Origin: Trebonia sp.
GTDB taxonomy: Bacteria; Actinomycetota; Actinomycetes; Streptosporangiales; Streptosporangiaceae
NCBI GenBank assembly: GCA_030038035.1
Contig: JASHPP010000582.1
Coordinates: 1-11,657, forward strand
Reading direction: 5' to 3'
DNA: 11,657 nucleotides
Shown: in pieces, positions 1 to 7,091 of the stretch
Position numbering within the stretch: position 1 is the stretch's first letter
How the letters are laid out: each line of letters starts with the position of its first letter
Position numbers and translations under genes: made by a program
The notes under the pieces: model-generated
Seen by the model: the letters and a program-made list of their open reading frames with translations, nothing else
Databases searched by the model: none
What the model was told of the DNA's origin: nothing

Positions 1-1
1 G

Positions 2-67
2 TTCAGCGGCGTCCTCGCGGCTGACCTGGCTTCCACCCGGCTCGCCGACATCCTCGCGCACAGGTAG
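2..67 (+). CDS. C-terminal end of an unidentified protein (partial)
   Basis: The second + frame is open from the window edge to a TAG at 65-67 and encodes 21 residues ending in ADILAHR. The composition (Ala, Leu, Asp, Arg; GC-rich third positions) looks like a real actinobacterial C-terminus, but the stretch is too short to identify a family. The start lies outside the window. It would converge on the large minus-strand NTPase gene that ends at 353. A chance open frame is possible. Confidence 0.35.
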   Translation, partial: FSGVLAADLASTRLADILAHR

Positions 68-352
68 AGACAACCGCTCGTGGCGATTGGGGGATGTAAC
101 CCCATTGGCAGGTACGAGAGGCCTCCGTGGCCCACATCACGAAGAGGATCATCGGCCGATGAGCGCTGCTCGCGGTTTGGCTGCCGAACGCCGACTCTGC
201 GCAGCCGGTAATCGCGCGGCATAGACCGTCCACTGTGCGCAGAGCGGCCAGTTCTGGTTCGTGCTTCGGAGAGCCGTGCCTCGTCGCATTCATAGGCGAA
301 TTCAGCAGCTCCACGTCCGGTCCGAAGACCAATCGCTCCCGGATCGGAGCAT
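68..352. other. Intergenic region between convergent genes
   Basis: About 285 bases with no convincing gene. Both strands carry open frames, but these have no ribosome binding site, begin with TTG or internal codons, and show no recognisable protein. A short TGGGG/CCCCA inverted repeat near 92-106 could form a weak hairpin between the two converging genes, but it lacks a T-run. No RNA gene or mobile-element end is seen. Confidence 0.4.
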
Positions 353-3256
353 TCAGATCAGGAGGATGTCGTTGAACATGTGGCCGAGGAGACTGGACAC
401 CGCATCAAGCGCGCTCGAGAGGCCGCTGCCGACGAGTTTTACGTCGGTCACCCCGAACACCCTTTCCACCTGAGCTGTCAAGTTGTCCACCCAGTCCCGG
501 TCAGGAGAGAACTCCTCATGCGGTTCCACGGCCATCAGGACGCGCGGGGAGGTGCCGAGCATCTGCGCTGTCACGATGGTTGCGTCTTGCCCTGCCCAGG
601 GGATCATGCCGCGGTCGCGGACATGCGGGTCGACCAGCAGGTAAACGTCCCGGCCGGACGGCAGAGCGCGGCCGAGGCGGTCGGCGATGTGCCGTGCCAT
701 CGTCTCCCGTTCGTCGAGCTGCTCCTGGATCAAGCTTTGCAGGTAGCTGACGTCGGCTGGGAGCTGCCTGCGGGCGACCTGCGGATCGTTGTACCCGTCG
801 ATCATCCTGGCGTACCTTGTCACTTCGTTGACTGCCAGCTGCAGGTCGGTCACCTCGGTCTGATGCCCGGCGCGAGACTGCATGTGGCCGATGCGCTGGC
901 CGGGCAGAAGCCCCGCCAACTGCCCGAGAGCAACCCGGTCGAATGTGCGAACGACATCTATCGGCACGTCTTTCAGCTCGATGATGCCGCTGGCGTTCGC
1001 CACGACCGCGGTCAGCTCAGCTTGGCCGTCGGGGCTAACCCAGCGCAGCAGCCCGTAACGGGCAGCCTGGTGGCCTGTGACCTGCCGCTCGCGCTCGTTG
1101 GACAGTTCGGCCAGCAGGTTCAGTGCTTCGAGCTGCTGCTCGACAGCGTCCTGGCGGGGAATTTTCACGCCGTGGATCACCGAGTCGGAAGAATTGGTGG
1201 TGTTCCCGACCGGGAAGCCGAGAGCCCGCTCGAAGGCGCAGGCGAGGCGGCGCGAGGGCAAGGGGTCGTCCGGCTTTCCCGTTACGGACGTCAGCACGAC
1301 CTGCTGGCCGAGAAACGACCCTGCCGGCATTTCCCTGAGACCGGTCAGGGCGGTGTCGCGCTCAGGCTGATTGTGGTAGGCGACGGCGGCGTAGATCGGG
1401 GTATCGCCGAACAGCCCGCGGATGAACAGGCGAGGCTGCCTGCGGATAGCGAGCAGCGGCGGCAGATGGGGGAGCCGGGCGCGCGGCGGCAAGTCCTGCC
1501 TGGAAAGTTCCCAGAGGGAAGGTTTCCCGACGCCGTAAAAGGCATGAGCGAACGGACCCAAGGCTGTCCGCAGCCGGCCGTTGAAGACCAGGGACGCTAT
1601 CCGGGGAAAGGGGATGCGCCCGAGCCGCAGCCCGATCTTCCCGTACGCGTAAATCACTGCTTCGGAGGATCCGGGACGCAGGACGACTGAGGTCTGGTGC
1701 TCATCCGACGGCGTAACCGCCAGCTCTGAGTCCCGCAGCTCGGCTAGCGCGGCCGACGGGTCTCCGCTGCACCGGAAAATGTCCCGGGCGTACAGGAGAA
1801 CCTGCTCGCTGCGAGGGCCGGGGCCGTCGCCGTCGGCCAGCTCGATGATCGCGCCGAGCACGGCGAGGGCGCTTTCGCTGAGCTGTGCCACAGCGGCGAC
1901 GGACGGGTCAGCGGCGCCGAGGCTGACCAGCGTGTCGCTGATCTCCGCGTACTGCGTGAGCGCGTCTGCGGGCATTCCGGGACCCGCTTCGGCCATGGCG
2001 CGCAGCTGAGTGCCAGCCGCGCGCAGGTACCCGGGCAGGTCGCTGTCTTGGACCTGCTCGCGCAGCAGGCGGCGGCGCTGGTCGTGAAACCACGGCGGGT
2101 TGCCCGGCACGAAGATGCGGCTGTCGACCAGCCGCCCCTGCGTAACAGCCCAGGCGGCAGGCTCCATCCCGAGATACGCGGCGGCATATCGCGAAGGCAG
2201 CGGCGCACTGAGCACGCTCAGCTTCAGCGCGGCGACGTGGGAGCCTGTATCGAGTCCCCGCAGCGCCTGACTAGTAGCTGCGCGCAGCACTTCCTCCCGG
2301 CCGCTCCGGCCAGCTGCATCAGTCAGGGGCCGACCTGTCCTGAGCAACTGCACGGCGTTGGCCACATCGAACCCGTAGCCGTTGGTGTTGACCAGCACCT
2401 GCTTTGCCATGTCCGGGGGAAGTCCCTCAGCGCTGAGCCACTGCTCTATCGCCCATTCTTCCAGGCCGAACAGCGGGTACACCGTGATCCCGGCCCGGGT
2501 GTACTCATCCAGGATCGACTGGTCTGCAGCGCAGACACCCGTGAACGTGCACAGGACCGATACTTTGTCCGGAAGCAACGGGCGAAGGTCCATCAGTCGG
2601 CCTCGGTCCTCGGCCTGGATGTGGTTGACGTTGTCCAGCGGGAGCAGAATCCTCTTGCCGCCCGCGGCGTCAGCAACATCAGCGGCCAGGACGGCGATGG
2701 CGTGGATCACGTCAGGGTCGCTAGCCTGCCGGATCCGTACGGCTACGTCGTCAGCCGCAGCCTCCCTGACCTGGTCGAAGTACTCAGTGATCACGTCGGT
2801 GACGTTCTGGCCAACCCGGTCGCGGACGGCTCCCAGGACGATCCGCGCGACGGCCAGCCCGACCTCGCTGGCCTTAGCTCTGGCCAGACGGCGTCCGCCC
2901 TCGACCAGCAGCCTGCCGACCCTCTTCGCCGCGCCTTCGTCTTCCGCGATCAGCGCGGCCGCAGCCCCCAGCGCGTCAAGCAGGCTAGCCTGCAGTGCCG
3001 CAGGCGCATGCCCCACCACAACCGGAGCCGGGGCAACCCCGCCGAACCGGGCGACGACCTCCTCCAGAACCCGGGTTTTCCCCACGCCGCTGTCGCCGCA
3101 TATCACCGTCACGGGCACCCGGGTGGTCAGCAGGTCCAGAACCTGCTGATCCCGCCCATACAGAATCCCGTGAGCAACCCCACCCGAAGGCATGCCCGCA
3201 ACCTTATCCATGAGACCCGCCCACGCGGTTTGACGCGGTGCCCGAGCCCTCCGCAC
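353..3256 (-). CDS. STAND-like P-loop NTPase, large, unknown C-terminal domain
   Basis: Encodes up to 967 residues. Seen directly: a Walker A motif GDSGVGKT at residues 54-61; a Walker B-like strand RILLPLDNVN at 202-211; a sensor-like strand VSVLCTF at 232-238; then FGLEEWAIEQWL and VNTNGYGFDVANAV (263-302), which match the helical lid pattern after the ATPase core in STAND/AAA_16-type regulators. A winged-helix-like stretch follows at roughly 345-400. The remaining ~550 residues have no repeat, membrane helix or catalytic motif I recognise. Such proteins are typically signal-gated ATPase switches, cytosolic, and several are phage-defence sensors; that role here is inference. The start is uncertain: GTG at 3256 has AGG six bases upstream, but ATG at 3211 or ATG at 3193 (AAGG eight bases upstream) would also keep the whole ATPase. 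It is divergent from the HEPN-like gene at 3369. Confidence 0.8.
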   Translation of the reverse strand: MRRARAPRQTAWAGLMDKVAGMPSGGVAHGILYGRDQQVLDLLTTRVPVTVICGDSGVGKTRVLEEVVARFGGVAPAPVVVGHAPAALQASLLDALGAAAALIAEDEGAAKRVGRLLVEGGRRLARAKASEVGLAVARIVLGAVRDRVGQNVTDVITEYFDQVREAAADDVAVRIRQASDPDVIHAIAVLAADVADAAGGKRILLPLDNVNHIQAEDRGRLMDLRPLLPDKVSVLCTFTGVCAADQSILDEYTRAGITVYPLFGLEEWAIEQWLSAEGLPPDMAKQVLVNTNGYGFDVANAVQLLRTGRPLTDAAGRSGREEVLRAATSQALRGLDTGSHVAALKLSVLSAPLPSRYAAAYLGMEPAAWAVTQGRLVDSRIFVPGNPPWFHDQRRRLLREQVQDSDLPGYLRAAGTQLRAMAEAGPGMPADALTQYAEISDTLVSLGAADPSVAAVAQLSESALAVLGAIIELADGDGPGPRSEQVLLYARDIFRCSGDPSAALAELRDSELAVTPSDEHQTSVVLRPGSSEAVIYAYGKIGLRLGRIPFPRIASLVFNGRLRTALGPFAHAFYGVGKPSLWELSRQDLPPRARLPHLPPLLAIRRQPRLFIRGLFGDTPIYAAVAYHNQPERDTALTGLREMPAGSFLGQQVVLTSVTGKPDDPLPSRRLACAFERALGFPVGNTTNSSDSVIHGVKIPRQDAVEQQLEALNLLAELSNERERQVTGHQAARYGLLRWVSPDGQAELTAVVANASGIIELKDVPIDVVRTFDRVALGQLAGLLPGQRIGHMQSRAGHQTEVTDLQLAVNEVTRYARMIDGYNDPQVARRQLPADVSYLQSLIQEQLDERETMARHIADRLGRALPSGRDVYLLVDPHVRDRGMIPWAGQDATIVTAQMLGTSPRVLMAVEPHEEFSPDRDWVDNLTAQVERVFGVTDVKLVGSGLSSALDAVSSLLGHMFNDILLI

Positions 3257-3356
3257 TTACGACCTGATCATGACGCACCCTCTGAGGTTGCCCCGGCGCG
3301 CCGTGGCGGCTCCTCGGAGCCATAGGAATCCGACCGCCGTACTGGCGCACTCGCAA

Positions 3357-3362
3357 TACTGT
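3357..3362 (+). promoter_or_regulatory. Candidate -10 element for the HEPN-like gene
   Basis: TACTGT fits the TANNNT form of actinobacterial -10 boxes and ends six bases before the GTG at 3369. That is the spacing expected when transcription begins at the start codon (leaderless mRNA). No clear -35 and no Shine-Dalgarno are visible, which supports leaderless translation but leaves the promoter weakly supported. Confidence 0.35.
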
Positions 3363-3368
3363 GTTCTC

Positions 3369-4046
3369 GTGGCTTCCGCAAATGACTGGGCACACTGGTG
3401 CACTCGTTTCGATGCGCTCAAGGACGAGGTGCTAGGGCTTCACCACTCGCGAAGGATCTGGCGGGCTGTCCGCACGATGATCGAGACTAATCCGAATGTG
3501 CACCGCTCAGGCATCGCCGAGCACTGGCTGACGCAGTGCTACTCAGTGGCGCAGATGGCAGGCGTTCGACGGCAGGTCGACAGGCGCGCCGATGCTGTCA
3601 GTCTATGGCGGTTGCTGGATCAGCTTGCTGTCAAGCCGGGGATAGCAACTCGCGCATGGTTTATGCAAGAGTTGCAGGCGCGACCTCAGTCGGCTCCTTA
3701 CACGGCCACTCTGGGCGATGTATTTGACACTTTCGCTGGGGCCGGGAAACCTAGTGTGGACAAGGATATCGTTCGGGCTGATCGCGATCGTCTTTCGAAT
3801 GATGCTGAGAGCGCCAAGCGCGTTGTCGATCAGTCCGTGGCGCATCAAGCCGACGCTACGCGTGCAGGATACGCGGGAGTGGCGATAATCACCTGGGGCG
3901 AACTCGACACCGCGATCGATACTGTCGGTGAGCTGTACAAGAAGTACTACAATCTGCGCCACCCCGGCGAGAAGCTAGGTAACCTCGAACCAGATCTGCC
4001 CGCCGGTTGGGACCGGCTATTCGACACAGCGTGGAAGTACCAATGA
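3369..4046 (+). CDS. AbiU2/HEPN-like helical protein
   Basis: 225 residues from GTG 3369. The frame stays open upstream to ATG 3270, but those 33 residues are basic and low-complexity and cover the divergent promoter region, and GTG has a -10-like box just upstream, so I prefer the shorter form. The protein is predicted all helical with no signal peptide. The segment SLWRLLDQL (78-86) and the later DQSVAH (164-169) followed by ITWGELDTAIDTVGELYKKY (20 residues) resemble the helix, catalytic-turn, helix order of AbiU2-type HEPN proteins, a family that includes abortive-infection factors and RNases. The canonical RxxxxH is not intact: Asp stands where Arg would be five residues before His169, so RNase activity is doubtful. 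It stands divergent from the STAND-like NTPase gene, which suggests but does not prove a joint role. The assignment rests on pattern memory only. Confidence 0.6.
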   Translation: MASANDWAHWCTRFDALKDEVLGLHHSRRIWRAVRTMIETNPNVHRSGIAEHWLTQCYSVAQMAGVRRQVDRRADAVSLWRLLDQLAVKPGIATRAWFMQELQARPQSAPYTATLGDVFDTFAGAGKPSVDKDIVRADRDRLSNDAESAKRVVDQSVAHQADATRAGYAGVAIITWGELDTAIDTVGELYKKYYNLRHPGEKLGNLEPDLPAGWDRLFDTAWKYQ

Positions 4047-4404
4047 CCCCGAAAACCAAGGTAGAGGTCATAGTAACAGGCCTAACGCCGCCCACATGAT
4101 CCGATCTGCACTGCGGTGGCTTACAAGATGCTGGCGCGCAAAATGTTCATTCTGGCAAGGCAACCAATCGACCGTCAAACCGTTCATAGCCGCGGATCTC
4201 GAATGACGGCCACAGACCGGCCGTAATCGCTGAGCGTGATCGGAATGCCGACTCGCCCAGTTCCTTATCGCCGAATAGGCATGTCTACCGAAACACTAGG
4301 AATATTCACGCGCAGTCGCGCAGAACATCCGGATCGGATGCGGGGGTTGCATGTGCCGCCTGAGCAGCCTAGATTCGAACTGCGGCCTCGCGGTCGCCTG
4401 GGTC
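4047..4404. other. Convergent intergenic region with several hairpins
   Basis: About 360 bases between two converging genes, with no convincing reading frame. It holds inverted repeats: ACGGCC/GGCCGT at 4205-4223 (7-base loop) and CATCCG/CGGATG at 4326-4340 (3-base loop). Neither has a T-run, but such hairpins commonly end transcription in high-GC actinobacteria. A stretch at 4371-4385 resembles a tRNA T-loop but has no matching stem. Function beyond termination is not visible. Confidence 0.4.
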
Positions 4405-4413
4405 TCAGGCCGC
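4382..4413 (-). terminator. Possible terminator hairpin at the end of the dead-zincin gene
   Basis: GCGGCCT at 4382-4388 pairs perfectly with AGGCCGC at 4407-4413 across an 18-base loop. The upstream arm on the minus strand overlaps the TGA stop (4405-4407) of the 452-residue gene. There is no T-run and the loop is long, so this is a weak candidate for a transcript end. Confidence 0.25.
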
Positions 4414-5763
4414 ACGGGCGATGAGCTGATTCTGCAACTGGTGTTCGATTACTATTGACGAGACGCCGTAGCGCTGAGCAATCTGCTCAACTTCCTCTTG
4501 CGAAGCAGCCTCGGGTGGACTTTCCAGCAGTTGCGCGATGCCATCGGCCGGAGCGAGCAACTCAGCTGCAAATGCGCGTTCAACGCGCTGACGATGCGTG
4601 TGCGCGCTTGTTACCACAAATACTGGGGAGTCGTCCCAGATGTAATGCCAGAGGGCTCTGGACAGAGTGAAGCGGTTGGAAGCTGCTGGCCGGCTCTGAC
4701 CGATTGCCACGACGGGGCGAGGATCACTCGTCGGCGCGCCGAGTGCTTGGAGACTGAAGTCAGGCGACTTTCGGACAAGAGTAGAAACATAACGATCAGT
4801 AGCAAAACGACGGGTAGTGTCCGGTTCCAACTGCTGACGGATTAGCCGTGCCTGCTCGTAACCGACCACCCAAGGATGGTCCATAACGCTGGCGTTGCGA
4901 CGGTGAGCGAGGTTGCGTAGTTCTCGGATTACTCCGAAGTCGGCCGTTATCGACGACCTCTGCAGTATCTGGTCGCGTTCGATGGCCGAACGTACCGAGG
5001 AAACCCAGGACAACGCTTTCCCGATGTGATCGGGGCTGACAGCGTTAAGGAAGTCCTCCAAAACCTGTCCACTAAGCGTTTGAGCCGCTTGGATTATGTC
5101 CTGCTCGAATGACTCGGCGTCAGAATACGGATCCAGGCCGAGACGTGCGGCCGCCAGACAGTATTCTGCTTCCTCCGCGTCAGTCTGCTGAATCGCTGCC
5201 CATTCCTTCTCAAGGACTGTGCCGGTGACACCCTGTTCGGCCAGACGCGTAAGGGTCTCGGTGACCAGGAGCTCAAGTTCCTTCTGGACTTGATCGCTCC
5301 GCAGCCGAAGGTCTCCGCGCGTGAGAAATCTAACAGGAAAGCGCGATGATTGGACACTGTCGTTTCCCCATACCAGGCGCGTCTCTTCATCGTCTGGAAT
5401 GATCAGAAGGTCAGGCCATGCGAAGCCATCGCCGCTTGACCGAACCGAGTGGTGTTCCCAGAGTGCGGCGGGAAGAGGGCGCGGCGCCGATGCTGAGAGC
5501 ACATTATCGTGTCCGAGGAAGCTGGATGGTCGTGAATCTGCTAGCAAGAACCACCAGTTGTACGCGATCCACTCGGCGAGAGGGTACAGTGGACAGTAGA
5601 TAGAGCGTCGAGAACTCCCAGATCCTCGATCCTCGACTAGCGTGACGAAATCGGGACCGGCCTTTATCTCAATCCGCGCCCAAGTGGCACGGTGCTCGGA
5701 TGTGCGTACCGACTCTGCGGGCTCCCATTCCCATCTGATTTTGAACTCGTGTTCAGGTGTCAT
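4405..5763 (-). CDS. ImmA/IrrE-like protein with degenerate zinc motif
   Basis: 452 residues, cytosolic. The N-terminal ~150 residues look beta-rich, with a Trp-rich patch PLAEWIAYNWWFLLA (61-75). The middle, ~155-345, is helical. The C-terminal region matches the ImmA/IrrE (PF06114) metallopeptidase core: RFTLSRALWH at 364-373 lies where RFTLAHELGH is expected, and ERAFAAELLAP at 395-405 matches the conserved second motif. Then EEVEQIAQRYGVSSIVIEHQL (423-443) resembles the trailing helix-turn-helix-like segment. In the zinc motif the first His and the catalytic Glu are replaced by Arg369 and Ala370; only His373 and Glu395 remain, so peptidase activity is not expected. Family members cleave repressors on stress or phage signals; this one more likely binds or scaffolds (inference). 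Its ATG overlaps the stop of the 128-residue gene by ATGA, implying translational coupling. GC content appears lower than in istA or the kinase gene. Confidence 0.75.
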   Translation of the reverse strand: MTPEHEFKIRWEWEPAESVRTSEHRATWARIEIKAGPDFVTLVEDRGSGSSRRSIYCPLYPLAEWIAYNWWFLLADSRPSSFLGHDNVLSASAPRPLPAALWEHHSVRSSGDGFAWPDLLIIPDDEETRLVWGNDSVQSSRFPVRFLTRGDLRLRSDQVQKELELLVTETLTRLAEQGVTGTVLEKEWAAIQQTDAEEAEYCLAAARLGLDPYSDAESFEQDIIQAAQTLSGQVLEDFLNAVSPDHIGKALSWVSSVRSAIERDQILQRSSITADFGVIRELRNLAHRRNASVMDHPWVVGYEQARLIRQQLEPDTTRRFATDRYVSTLVRKSPDFSLQALGAPTSDPRPVVAIGQSRPAASNRFTLSRALWHYIWDDSPVFVVTSAHTHRQRVERAFAAELLAPADGIAQLLESPPEAASQEEVEQIAQRYGVSSIVIEHQLQNQLIARAA

Positions 5764-6146
5764 TTCAAACCCTCGACATGTTCATCTGCTTCAAGCGGAT
5801 ATCCTTTGTACTCACCGAGCCCAGGGTTCGACAAGCGTCCCTCATAAATTACCCCTCCGTGCTGACACCAAACATAGCGCGGGAAATCACCCTCCCATAG
5901 CTCGCCGGTGTTGCCGATGCTAATCGCTTCCCTGAGCCATCGCGTTAGCTCTTCTCGATCTGCGAGCTTCGGATCACATTTAGATGCGTCAGCACGCGGG
6001 TTGAAAGGACCTGCGAAAGAAGGAAATTTCTTGTGCTCAGTGCTGCCCACGTACGATGTGCGCTCCGCAACCGCAGCAAGGTCAACTCCCGGCGGAGGTG
6101 CTACGATCCGCCGTCGCAGAGGATGCTTCCGCTTAGTTGCCCGCAC
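5760..6146 (-). CDS. Uncharacterised 128-aa protein paired with the dead-zincin gene
   Basis: 128 residues from GTG 6146. The frame continues far upstream but runs antisense into the RidA gene and through an HsdR-like relic, so the long version is not one gene. GTG 6146 is chosen because CATAAT lies seven bases before it, a leaderless layout. The basic N-terminus (residues 2-13, Arg/Lys-rich) is followed by a compact domain with YVGSTEHK (32-39), WEGDFPRYVW (84-93), YEGRLSN (101-107) and GEYKGYPL (111-118). I believe these Trp/Tyr/Gly motifs recur in short hypothetical proteins of streptomycetes, but no function is known to me. No signal peptide, membrane helix or catalytic triad is seen. Its TGA overlaps the ATG of the 452-residue gene (ATGA), so the two are almost certainly cotranscribed and may act as a pair. 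Confidence 0.7.
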   Translation of the reverse strand: MRATKRKHPLRRRIVAPPPGVDLAAVAERTSYVGSTEHKKFPSFAGPFNPRADASKCDPKLADREELTRWLREAISIGNTGELWEGDFPRYVWCQHGGVIYEGRLSNPGLGEYKGYPLEADEHVEGLK

Positions 6147-6152
6147 AAGCTC

Positions 6153-6158
6153 ATTATG
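6153..6158 (-). promoter_or_regulatory. Candidate -10 element for the two-gene cassette
   Basis: On the minus strand CATAAT sits seven bases before the GTG at 6146, matching the spacing of leaderless actinobacterial promoters. No Shine-Dalgarno lies at normal distance (AGGGA is 17 bases away). A clear -35 is not recognised. Confidence 0.35.
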
Positions 6159-6206
6159 GCGTCCCTCACGGCTGCTTCGCGTCAGGCCCCGTCCACGAGC
6201 TGGCTG

Positions 6207-6500
6207 TGATCCGGCCAGCCGACCGATCATCTGCTGGCGTTTGGCGAGGGCCGCTTCGGGGTTGAGGATCGCGTTCAGGCTGCTGAACTGTGCCCGCAGC
6301 TGTCCGCGCCGAATCTCGCATACCCGCAGGTCCAGCACAGCGCCGCCCTGGTAGTTCCACACCGCGAGGTGGTCGCCGTCGGTGATGACATAGTAGGCGG
6401 GCTTGAGCCAGAAGGCATAGCTGCGAGCCTGGCCAGGCTCGCGTCCGGTCCTTGCCCGGTGCCTTCCAAGAATGACGAGCACGACAGGAGATCCAGATCT
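6207..6500 (-). pseudogene. Relic of an HsdR-type restriction N-terminal domain
   Basis: On the minus strand this stretch encodes GQARSYAFWLKPAYYVITDG, then LAVWNYQGGAVLDLRV and a helix ending LNAILNPEAALAKR. This is the pattern of the second half of the type I restriction HsdR N-terminal nuclease-like domain (Q..SYA, then [TN]DG, then a beta strand, then an L..LLNP-like helix). The same domain also occurs in NACHT/STAND fusions. The first half, with the catalytic D..ExK core, is missing or scrambled: PVVLVILGRH may be the remains of an LVIEAK-like strand, and possible matching residues (RADLDLL) lie in another frame. Downstream the frame runs directly into the 128-residue gene without the rest of a restriction enzyme. 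I read it as a decayed fragment. A real fused two-domain protein starting near 6570 cannot be excluded. Confidence 0.5.
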
Positions 6501-6636
6501 GCGCGCCTCATCTGACCAGCGCGTTAGGTTAGGGCCCGTGGCCGCGCAATAAGGCGGCTCCCGGAACATGCGAGCGGTCGTGTTCCCGTAGCGCATCCCG
6601 CGACGAGCGTCCCCGCCGCTCCCGATGGCGGGTGCC

Positions 6637-6645
6637 GTGGGAGAG
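6637..6645 (+). promoter_or_regulatory. Ribosome binding site of the RidA-family gene
   Basis: GTGGGAGAG contains a GGGAG core about 8-10 bases before GTG 6654. This favours that start over the in-frame GTG at 6660 and over the out-of-frame ATG at 6632. Confidence 0.5.
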
Positions 6646-6653
6646 TTGCTGGC

Positions 6654-7055
6654 GTGGCCGTGAACCTCATCCACAGCAGCCGGCTGTTCCCTGCTGCCCC
6701 CTACGCCTACGCTGCCAGGGTGGGCCAGGGCGACCTGGTCTTCACCGCAGGTGCCTGCCCGCTCGACCGGCAAGGGCGGGTCGTGGCCCCGGGCGACGTG
6801 GCCGCGCAGATGCGCCAGGCCCTGGGCAACCTGGCGGTGGCCCTGGATGAATCCGGGGCGGCGATCAAAGATGTCGTCAAGACGACCGTCTACGTGGACA
6901 GCAGCGACCGCAGCGATCTGGTCAGTGCCTGGGATGAGGTGGCTGGCTTCTTCGGCGGCCATGACGTGCCCGGCACCCTGCTCGGCGTCACCGTCCTGGG
7001 CTACCCCGGCCAGCTTGTCGAGATCGAGGCCATCGCCGTCGGCTCATCCCGATAA
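6654..7055 (+). CDS. RidA family (YjgF/YER057c/UK114) protein
   Basis: 133 residues, the usual length for this family of trimeric cytosolic proteins; E. coli RidA hydrolyses reactive enamine/imine intermediates made by PLP enzymes. Recognisable are NLIHSSRLFPAAPYAYAARV (4-23), LVFTAGACPLDRQGRVV, the central helix with LGNLAVALDESGAAIKDVVK, TTVYV, and the C-terminal signature LVEIEAIAVG. In classical RidA an Arg in the P-A-R segment before this signature binds the substrate carboxylate; here the segment reads PGTLLGVTVLGYPG, with no Arg, so deaminase activity is doubtful and it fits the Rid subgroups without that residue. GTG 6654 is used because of the GGGAG upstream. The gene is monocistronic in this window and divergent from the relic at 6207-6500. 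The family assignment is secure; the substrate is unknown. Confidence 0.9.
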   Translation: MAVNLIHSSRLFPAAPYAYAARVGQGDLVFTAGACPLDRQGRVVAPGDVAAQMRQALGNLAVALDESGAAIKDVVKTTVYVDSSDRSDLVSAWDEVAGFFGGHDVPGTLLGVTVLGYPGQLVEIEAIAVGSSR

Positions 7056-7091
7056 TACGCACGTCGGGCACGACACAGGCTAATACGCACG
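7053..7091 (+). repeat. Short direct repeat TAATACGCACG
   Basis: The 11-base sequence TAATACGCACG occurs at 7053-7063 (its TAA is the stop codon of the RidA-family gene) and again at 7081-7091. The copies start 28 bases apart. It may be a small duplication or a paired binding site; nothing further is seen. Confidence 0.5.

Noticed and set aside
3..332. 109-codon minus-strand frame just downstream of the NTPase gene
   Set aside because: TTG start, no ribosome binding site, mixed composition and no family resemblance.
380..1690. 436-codon open frame on the plus strand
   Set aside because: Antisense to the NTPase gene, with low-complexity composition and no recognisable motif; the minus-strand frame carries clear Walker motifs.
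2048..3325. 425-codon open frame on the plus strand
   Set aside because: Antisense to the ATPase core and the divergent promoter region, without recognisable domain.
4366..4404. tRNA-like T-loop (ATTCGAAC) suggesting a tRNA or attachment site
   Set aside because: The flanking bases do not pair as a T-stem on either strand, and no acceptor, D or anticodon arm is present.
6106..6156. Short frame starting at an ATG ten bases before GTG 6146 on the minus strand
   Set aside because: About 17 codons in another frame, with no ribosome binding site; probably chance rather than a leader peptide.
6216..6962. N-terminal extension of the 128-residue gene to a 400-residue protein
   Set aside because: The first ~100 codons are antisense to the RidA gene and the middle is a restriction-type relic; a start at GTG 6146 with a -10 box is simpler.
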